The notes beneath the pieces were generated by a model. The model worked only from the letters and a program-made list of their open reading frames with translations. It searched no databases and was not told the origin of the DNA. DNA of 64,000 nt. Source: Ambrosia x helenae. Taxonomy: Eukaryota; Streptophyta; Magnoliopsida; Asterales; Asteraceae. The stretch covers positions 48,265,937 to 48,329,936 of the forward strand of contig CM061233.1 in NCBI GenBank assembly GCA_030844895.1, given 5' to 3'. The position numbers and the translations under genes were made by a program. Shown here in pieces: positions 56,565 through 64,000 of the stretch; positions within the stretch are counted from its first letter, which is position 1, and each line of letters starts with the position of its first letter.

Positions 56565-59500
56565 ATGGCTTCCTCATTCAATTTTGTTCCCAATCGTTCA
56601 ACCCAATCTGATTTAATGGACGATGACAGTGATATTGGCTCTCCTACCCACCTCGTCCCTCACAACTTGGACCAGTTCTCCGAATTTAATGAGGATCCAA
56701 TTTCGGTTGTTCTACATCTGACAGGTTGCATAACTCTTCAAAACTCCACATTTATTTTTATTATTTTTTTGTTTGCTTGTTTTTTATGGTTTTTTGTTTA
56801 ATTTTTCAGATAACAACCCTCCCCTACATACCAGATCTGTGTCTCATGTTGTTGCTGAGGACGGTCCAGGTGTTGTTTTTTGTTTTATCCTTTTTCTTAC
56901 GTGCAAATCCTTTTTTCCATTTGTACCAATTTTTTTAAGTTGTTTTAAGTGTTGTTTTTAAAACCTTTTTTCTTTTTTTGTATGAAATGAGGGTACAATC
57001 TAGTTACATTTTTGTTTATGTTTGTAGAGTTTAAAACAATAGGTATATGTTTGCAGAGTTTAAAACAATATAACAATTTTTATCCCATTTTTAAAAAAAT
57101 GCTTTTTTGCAGAGTTATGTTTTGTAAACTAATTGTATGTAAAAAAAAAAACTTTACAATATAAGTTTTATATAGAGTAACCAAATCATTTTTCTAAACC
57201 AATTGTTTGCTTTTTTTAATTTTGGGCCATCTGTGTGTTGTAAGTTCACAAAAGTAACACCTTTTACACTAACATATTAAAGTGTGGTATCTTAGTATAT
57301 TCCTTTTTTAGAACGTTTGTTAGATATGTTTTTTAGTTTGTTAGAGATGTTTTAGTTTGTTAGAACGTTTGGTATCTTACACTAAGATATTTAACTGTGG
57401 TATCTTTTTGTTATATATGTGTTAGTTTTGATGTTTTGTTTGGTTTAGTTTTTTAGAACGTTTGGTATCTTACACTAACATATTTAATTGTGGTATCTTT
57501 TGTTATATATGTGTTAGTTTTGATGTTTTGTTTTGGTTTTGTTAAATGTTACATTTTTCGTTAGTTTTTTCTGATGTCCCGTTATTTTCTTATTATATAA
57601 GGTCCGTTTTTTTGCATATTAGTAACTTTTGTATACGGTATATTAATGTTTTATATACAATTTTTTTATATACAATGTTTTTGCTTTTTTGTAAAATGTT
57701 ACACTATTCCTTATTTTGCTGATGAGCCGTTACTGTGTGCTTATGTAATTTATTTTTTATGTTTTCATAGAATCATTTTGCATTTGTGCCTTATGTTTGG
57801 TTAGTGAAAAAAGCGAAATAAAAAAGACTAGTGTATTACCTTCACAGAGTACATGCATTTCCTTTCGTTTTATTCCTAACTTTTTTTCGCTGTGTTATTT
57901 ATGTTTTTTAGCCAAGTATGTTGATCACAACCTGTTTTAAGTGTAGCCATTTTGTGTAATGATATTTTTGGCTAAATAAAACAATTTTAATTTTTCATAA
58001 TTGCCCAACACATGTTAATTTTTTTATACCTTTTTTTAACTTTTAAAGATGTTTGGCTCACTTACCTTTTTTTAAGCATGACCAACATACTAATTTTCTT
58101 TATATGCCTCTTTGTGTTTTTACAGAGATTAACCAGGAGCCTTTTTATGTCTTCCAAACTCCGAATGGAACCCGTATGTGGACTCCAAATGTTGATTTGA
58201 AGGTTACTCCAATCATTGGGCGTTCTTTTGATAATTGGGAAGATGCCTACAACCTCTATGTCCTTTACGCTCAAGAAGCTGATTTTTCGGTTAGGAAAGG
58301 ACAATCCAAGGTATGGAACGGCATTGTCACACATAAATATTATCATTGTAACAAATCTGGTAAGCCTCAAAACAAGCGTACATTTGACACCTTATGCGAC
58401 GAATCCCTGAAATTTCGTCAAACTACCTTTACACTCAGCGATTGCAATGCACACATTTGTGCTATGTTTTGCAAAAATAGTGGTCGCTTTATTGTTCAGA
58501 AGTTTGTAGAGGAGCATAACCATTGTCTTGTCGATATTCATAATCGTGATCTTACAAAGTTTGGTAGGAAGCTTAGCTTTTCAGCTAAGCAGTTTATTCA
58601 TCAAATGAGCCTCAACAAGATTGGTCTGGTTAAAGCTCACAGCTGCTATGTTTCTCTGAAGGGGGGGCATCATAATGTCCATGGTACACCAGCCGACTTC
58701 AAAAACTTCAGCCAGAAATTGAGAATTTATATTGGTGAAAGAGATTCTCAGTTAGTTTTGGACCGGTTTCGTGATCGTTTTGACAGCTTACCAGATTTCT
58801 TTTATGACTTTGTTGTTCAAAATGGTCAACTTATTTCTGTTTTCTGGGCTGATGAAATCTCGAAGCTGAACTACAAGGTTTTTGGTGATGTTGTCGCATT
58901 TGATGCTACTTATCAAACCAATAAGTTAGTTATTTTTTATCATTCTTACTTTCATATTTTAATATTTCTTATGATGTCCCTATATTTATTCCACTATATT
59001 ATGTTGTTTGATAAGTCACTTTTACATATATAATCGGTCACAGGTACAACATGATCTTTGTTCCATTTACTGGTGTGGATTATAACAAGCAGTGTGTAAC
59101 CTTTGGTGCGGGTCTCTTGTTTAATGAAACCATTGATTCTTACAAATGGTTGCTTCAATCGTTTCTCAAAGCTCATGGAAAGCAACCACTTTTGGTTTTA
59201 TCTGATCAAGACCCGGCCATGAGGCAAGCAATACTCCAAGTGTTTACTGAATCTCGCCACCGCCTTTGTATGTGGCATATCATGAAGAAGTTACCTGTCA
59301 AGGTAATAAGTGTGTAAAAATCTTTTTGTAGATGGCTTTATAGAATTTTTTATTCAACTTATTTTTCTATTTTTTGCTACAGATTTCAGGTGATATGTTA
59401 CAGAACACAGATTTCAGGCAGTGCATACATCGCTTGGTTTGGAATGTTTATATAAAGCCATCTACCTTCGAGAGCCGTTGGCAAGAACTGTTGGATAACT

Positions 59501-60704
59501 TTGGTTTGCACGATCATTCTTGGCTGAATGAAATGTATGAGATCAGGGATCGTTGGGTGCCTGCTTACTTTCGAGAGATCCCCATGTGTTGCTTGATGAA
59601 AACTACATCACGTTGTGAAAGCTCTAATGCGTCTTTCAAAGTTAAATCCACCAGTGCTAATACGCTTGTTCAGTTTATGATGTGTTATGAGACTAGAATT
59701 GATGCTCAGCGATACCGGCAAAGGATGGCTGAGTACAAGACTTCTTCCTCACAATTTATAGACAGCACCGGTTTAGCCATTGAAAAACACGCTTTTGAGT
59801 TGTATACTCACAGCATTTTCCTTGAAGTACTAAAAGAGATTGCTAAGGGGAAGGAATGTTGTTATGTCTCTAACACTAAAGCTGTTGATGATATATTCGT
59901 TTCCTCAGTTACTCACCTAGATCGAATGAACGGTTACATTAATGTGTTTGAGGTAAATTTTTTTAGATTCATTAGATCATCCAATTAAATGTGTTGGCTT
60001 TGATAATATCTGGTACAAGTTTTTAGTTATTCTTTTTTTCCTACCAGGTAAAGTTCAACCCATTTGATTCATCGGCTGAATGTTCGTGTAGGGGTTTCAT
60101 CCGAATTGGTTATCTTTGTCGTCACGTGTTTTGTGTTTATTGGGTAAAGAATGTTCAAAAGATTCCTGCCATGTATATTTCTGCAAGGTGGTTACGCGAT
60201 GCATTGCCGAAGAGGATTTTTTCCATTGAAAATCGTTATGGCGTTGATAACACCCCTCTAGCTGTTATGCGTAATCAGATTTTAGATTTGGTTACAGAAT
60301 GTGTTGATGTCGTCCGTACTGACACGGATCTTCTCTCTAACTTGGTTGACCGCTTAAAAGATATCAAGATTAATCTTGTTGATCACAGGTCTATTGAAGC
60401 TCCTACTGTTGAATCAAATGAGGCTGTTGTTGAGGAGTTGGTGGGCCAACCGTTCGATGTGGAGATTGAATGTAACAATCCTGAAGTTGTTCGTACCAAG
60501 GGTTGTGGAAGGAATCGACGTTTGAAGTCTGCTGTTGCTGAAGCGAAGGCTGCGAAGCCCCCGAAAGCTCCTAGACTCTGCCACACTTGCATGAAATATG
60601 TTATAAATCATGATTCCCGTAACTGTAAGAAGATGTCAAAGGTTGTGGAGAATGATTCTGGCTGTGGCAGCTCCCAAAGCCAGACCCCCTCTTCAGCTAC
60701 TTAG
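56565..60704 (+). CDS. FAR1-related / MULE-type protein, 834 aa, six exons
   Basis: The exons are 56565-56724, 56810-56869, 58126-58924, 59044-59302, 59383-59952 and 60048-60704. All introns are GT-AG and all phases fit. Residues 107-209 form the FAR1 DNA-binding zinc finger with Cys148, Cys180, His204 and His206 (EEHNHC). A MULE-type transposase domain follows, with Asp333 in AFDATYQTNK, Asp394 in LVLSDQDPAMR, and CMWHIMKKLP. A SWIM zinc finger has Cys628, Cys630, Cys640 and His642 (CSCRGF to LCRH). A CCHC-like knuckle lies at about 794-809 (CHTCMKYVINHDSRNC). Family members are FHY3/FAR1 transcription factors of light signalling, or Mutator-like transposases they derive from. The intact frame fits either. 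The nearby (TA)n-anchored terminus favours an active or recent transposon, but this is not proven. Confidence 0.92.
56870..58125 (+). other. Long intron 2 of the FAR1-type gene
   Basis: A T-rich intron of 1256 bp between GTGTTG and TTTTTACAG. It holds a 93-bp tandem repeat and no coding frame. The other introns are 80-119 bp apart from the 85-bp intron 1. Confidence 0.85.
57364..57548. repeat. 93-bp tandem repeat in intron 2
   Basis: Units starting AACGTTTGGTATCTTACACT at 57364 and 57457 are nearly identical. A more diverged copy precedes them (about 57255-57350). Confidence 0.85.
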
Positions 60705-61210
60705 GTCTGTTTTTATGTTGACTATCACTGAACCACTTATTTTTTTTAAAGTTCTTTTGTCTTTAGGTGTATCACTATTAAGTCTACTCAGTCTGTTACT
60801 ACTGTAACATTTTGCTACTCCAGATTGTTACTTCTGTAACATCTTGAACTTCATGGTGGATTGTGCTTCCTTTTTGGGCTCAGCATAGTTTATGTTGTTT
60901 TTATGTAGTGGTTATCTTTTATGTAGTGGTTACCTGGTTTATGTAATGGTAAAACGTCATTTTCGTATTTATGTTTTTTCGTTGTTGTTATTTTTTTTTT
61001 TTTTTTATCTTCTTTTTGCTCATGAAATTCTTTTTAGGTATCAAAATCATGGTTGTCAACTTGATAAATTTTCGAAAAAAAAAACATTTAAATCTCATAC
61101 TTTGTTTTTGGAAACATAAAGTTGGATAGATGTCCTCTACATTCTACACCATTCGGTTTACACACAACATATAAAACCACCTTATAAAATCATACAAATA
61201 ATAAATATCT
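60705..61210. other. Intergenic region between two convergent genes
   Basis: About 500 bp of T-rich sequence with GTAACA/TGTTAC motifs (GTTACTACTGTAAC and GTTACTTCTGTAAC near 60796 and 60828) that could form weak hairpins at transcript ends. No gene. Confidence 0.6.
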
Positions 61211-61708
61211 TCATTTTCCTTCATATCCAGCCGCCCCCCAGATGACCTTCGAAAATACTAATGATATAACAAGACACCATATTATGTAATTCTTCCTTGT
61301 TAGCTTGGTATTGAGGTAACCAACTTCTGCTTCCAGCCTATGTTTTGACCTTAGTAAACCGGGTATTATCTTTGTCGAGCGTTCACACATTGGCGGATCA
61401 AACCACTTGAAGTACTGACAGCCGTTCTGATTCAAATTATACAACTTTAGTTTCAATATTTAGCCGATAACATTTTGTACTTATTAAACTATAAATTTTA
61501 AAAAAATAAACATTTTTTGTTCCATTTATACCTGTAACGGACAAGTATAGAATCGTCGACCCGGGTAGTCGTTTGTCCAAGAGGTCTTGACAATCGCTTC
61601 TCTTCTACAATTACACAACTCCATGCAGTTAACACAATACCACTTTTTGTGTGAAGAAGGTAAGGAAATAAAAGAAAATTTTGAAAGTGTTTTTCTCGAG
61701 AGGGGCAT
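61211..61708 (-). CDS. GRF-type zinc-finger membrane protein, 130 aa, two exons
   Basis: Exon 1 is 61708-61532 and exon 2 is 61426-61211. The donor CAG/GTATAA and acceptor AATCAG join in phase 0. Residues 32-69 fit the GRF zinc finger: CNC (32-34), a YPGRRFYTC stretch (48-56), GC (61-62), then QYFKWFD (63-69). Residues about 80-101 look helical, and residues 105-124 (NYIIWCLVISLVFSKVIWGA) form a hydrophobic segment, probably a C-terminal membrane anchor. GRF fingers bind nucleic acid in nucleases and topoisomerases. Small plant GRF proteins with a tail anchor form large families of unknown role. The gene converges on the FAR1-type gene, 506 bp away. The exon-exon join runs through the finger, which supports the intron. 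Confidence 0.85.
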
Positions 61709-61740
61709 ATGATAAACAATGCCTTGGACACAATCCCCTT

Positions 61741-61748
61741 TATTTATA
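61741..61748 (-). promoter_or_regulatory. Possible TATA box of the GRF gene
   Basis: TATAAATA on the minus strand lies about 33 bases before the ATG at 61708, which would give a very short 5' leader. It may instead be chance in AT-rich DNA. Confidence 0.3.
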
Positions 61749-62279
61749 TTATATCTTGTGTTTTGGAAGCTAGTGAGTATACTAGGACTAGTTAGGTGAT
61801 CGGTAAACTTTTATTGTGGTACACATGCACGTGATTCTTTTTTTTGCAAAGAAAAAGTAGTATATATAATTTCAAAGTATGTTTGATTTTGTACTAGTTT
61901 GTAAGTGTGTAGTCAAAATCAAAAGTGTCTACATCACACTATCAAATACTTTAAGTCCAATTTGTTTTTAATAGAGAACATTTTTTTCTTTTTAAATTTC
62001 TGTTTTTTCCTTTTAATTCAACTATTTTTGTAGAGCTTTTTTTTGTTGTTATTTTGAACAAACATAACAAATAAATACTCATACACACACGTAATAGGAA
62101 ATGCCAATAAACAAAAAATAAGGTTAGTTGATATAAACCCATAAAAAACAATTTTTTTGATAACAATACTTGTTATAATTACTCTAAACTTAATAAACAA
62201 CAATTCATATTGGAAAATACGAACACTAGAAAATACAAATAGGTTCAGAATACGAATTTTGTAACACATTTCTTAGAAT
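61749..62279. other. AT-rich intergenic region
   Basis: No supported gene. Short frames of 70-80 codons translate to Phe/Lys-rich sequence typical of AT-rich DNA. Confidence 0.6.
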
Positions 62280-63081
62280 TCAGTTAGGTCCACAGGTTGG
62301 AGAATACAAATCCCAATCAACCTCACTAAACCATTCATCATCCGAAAACCAATCAAACCCATCATAAGGTTGAATAATAGGTGGCGTTTTTTTGGTTTCA
62401 CCACTTCCTGGTTGTTGATAAATCTTTGGAACGTGTATGTTTTTTGGATGAATTGCGAAATAATAATCCCAATCAATAGTTTTATACCATTCATCATCGT
62501 CTTCAAATTCATCGGCTACCGTATCATGTGTTTCAAAGGCCATAGGAACATTTCCTTCTTCCCTTTTTGGAATTCTTGCAACGCGTATGTTACTTGGACC
62601 ACCGTTAAATGTTCTCCCGTAAGTTGAAAAAAACGAACCGTGATGATTAGCTTTAAACGATTCATCATCGGATTCAAATTTTCCACCAGGAGGGATGTGC
62701 ATTTTTCGCTCTCCACCAAATACATCATTTTTAGTTTCAAAGATTTTTGGAAAATTTCGTTCTTCCCTTTTTGGAATTTTTAAGCCGTGTTCCTCTTTTT
62801 TGACAACCTTAAATTAACAGAAAAAATTTTATATTCATCAATAGGAATAGTTGTCTTTATTTTTTAATATGGTAACACACACTAACCTTCATGTTGGTAT
62901 ATACATCTTTAGAAGCGGACATCCGCATAGATGATGTAGAAGCATTTGTTGAGGTACTTGTAGATGTTGTTGCTAATTTCCTTAGCCTTTTCCCAACCTT
63001 CACATATTTCACCTGTTTTGATTTTTCTTCCACGTTTCCTTGATTTACCTTATGCTTTCCATATTGTTACCAAGTTGACAT
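62280..63081 (-). CDS. Acidic protein of unknown function, two exons, stop at codon 5 or start at internal Met
   Basis: Exon 1 is 63081-62887 and exon 2 is 62807-62280, joined in phase 0 across a 79-bp intron (GTTAGT to TTTAAG). From ATG 63081 the fifth codon is TAA (63067-63069); the frame then stays open for 235 more codons. Translation could start at the Met at 62928, giving 189 residues. The exon 1 part is basic, then Thr/Ser-rich (KRLRKLATTSTSTST). Exon 2 contains a duplicated motif, IPKREERNFP and IPKREEGNVP, and two acidic aromatic units, DDEWYKTIDWDYY and DDEWFSEVDWDLY. No known domain is recognised. It is either a gene starting at 62928 or a pseudogene with one nonsense change. It lies in the same orientation as the GRF gene. 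Confidence 0.6.
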
Positions 63082-64000
63082 TTTTTTTTGGTTTGGGTTT
63101 TTTGTCTCTATACTAGAATTTGTATATTTTTTAATACTTATGAGTTATCAGTATAATAAATCTCTTCACTTAAATAAGAGTTGGGGCCCTTAGACTTTGG
63201 TTGCAATCATTTATATCAAACCTTTTAGGTAGGTAAAGTAAATAAATATGCTTAGATGTTACATTTTAGAAGTTTTTTAATAGGGGGGGCATGTACTTTA
63301 TGTAAAAGAGAATAAAATAGCGTTTATGGGATTTCATTTTTATATTTGATATACATACAGTTTTTTTGCTTCAGTCTTGTTATCAAAATTACTACTACCT
63401 CTCACCTACCAAAAAGTAAAATAGTTGTCCTTCTCTTAATGTCAACAGTAACATTTTTTTTGTTGTTACATTTTTTTCTAGTGTTGATTTATACGTAACA
63501 TATTTGTGTAATAACATCTTTAAATTACACACTTACATTTTTTCCTTTTTTTTTTTTTTTTTTTTTTTACTCTCATCTACAAAAAAGTAAAATAGTTGTC
63601 TTTTTTCTTAACTTTGGGGACAAAAAAATTGTTTTAACTTTTTGATTCATACGTAACATATTTACGTATTGTTTTTTTTAAATTACACACTTACAATTTT
63701 CCATTTTTGTTTTTTTTCCTTTTTCTGTTCCATCCTGGCTCATTCATCGCATTTGTTAAGAAAGATTGAGTCTAGATTTTTCCCAAACCAATTTTTATAA
63801 TTGTCTAAAAGTGTTAACGTACAATATAATATAAAAAGTTTTACATAAGACCAAAAAGCCAAACCAATGATAATCTATTTAATTAGTTTTCTTTTTTATC
63901 CTTTACATGGCTTTCACATTCAAATATTATATTAAAGCCTTTTTTTTCACATCAATCGTGATAGGTTGATGTTACATAAAGTTTTTTTGTATTATAATTT
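63082..64000. other. AT-rich non-coding end of window with a 170-bp tandem duplication
   Basis: Sequence at about 63400-63569 (CTCACCTACC, AGTAAAATAGTTGTCC, ATACGTAACATATTT, AAATTACACACTTACA) is repeated with changes at 63570-63735. The CGTAACAT and TTACAT motifs recall the repeat field of TA-6. No gene and no complementary copy of the TA-7 end is seen. Confidence 0.65.

Larger units (their letters stand above)
56216..64000. mobile_element. Left end of a further (TA)n-anchored element (TA-7), right end not seen
   Basis: GGCTAAGTATCC, then GAAACCTTGGTGAGTTGTGG and AAAACCCATCC, resembles the ends of TA-1, TA-4 and TA-6 and abuts TATATATA. If this is a terminus, the element runs rightward through the FAR1-type gene. 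I found no complementary end before 64000, so the extent is open and the 64000 limit is only the window edge. Confidence 0.35.

Noticed and set aside
60705..64000. Right terminus of TA-7
   Set aside because: I looked for the complement of the 56216 end next to a TA tract and did not find it.

Overview
The window reads as plant nuclear DNA, probably from an Asteraceae-type eudicot with a large repeat-rich genome. The basis is abundant Ty3/gypsy retrotransposons with plant tRNA primer sites (tRNA-Asp and tRNA-iMet), AT-rich spacers, GT-AG introns of about 80-120 bp, and a plant-specific FAR1-family gene. The species cannot be fixed from sequence alone. No rRNA, tRNA gene, CRISPR array or bacterial operon is visible.

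Bases 1-46151 form a nested stack of LTR retrotransposons. Outermost is E, a minus-strand Athila-like element reduced to gag and protease (33331-46151, continuing leftward under later insertions). Solo LTR F (41132-44954, TSD TAGAC) lies in its 5' LTR. Solo LTR G (34013-36842, TSD CACCT) and the right end of a further LTR, A (31972-33330), lie in its body. A is broken by gypsy element B (10057-31971), whose genes have nearly decayed. B's 3' LTR is in turn split by Athila element C (1-10056) and by an 809 bp Tourist-like element (10425-11233, TSD TAA). B's interior is split by D, a complete 12 kb chromovirus (16745-28766, TSD GCGTC) that carries several stop codons.

Bases 46152-48561 hold the copia gag fragment that E landed in, AT-rich repeats, and an N-terminally truncated Harbinger transposase.

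Bases 48549-56215 hold a run of at least five terminal-inverted-repeat elements that abut each other through (TA)n microsatellites. One carries a 0.9 kb trinucleotide expansion. Another carries what looks like the captured first exon of a host acetyltransferase-like gene. The left end of a sixth such element starts at 56216.

Bases 56216-64000 are the gene-bearing part: an intact six-exon FAR1-related (FHY3/FAR1/MULE-type) gene on the plus strand, a two-exon GRF zinc-finger membrane protein on the minus strand, and an acidic two-exon protein on the minus strand with an early in-frame stop. Because a (TA)n-anchored inverted-repeat end sits about 350 bp upstream of the FAR1-type gene, these genes may be cargo, or the transposase, of a large member of the same mobile family. 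That last point is inference.
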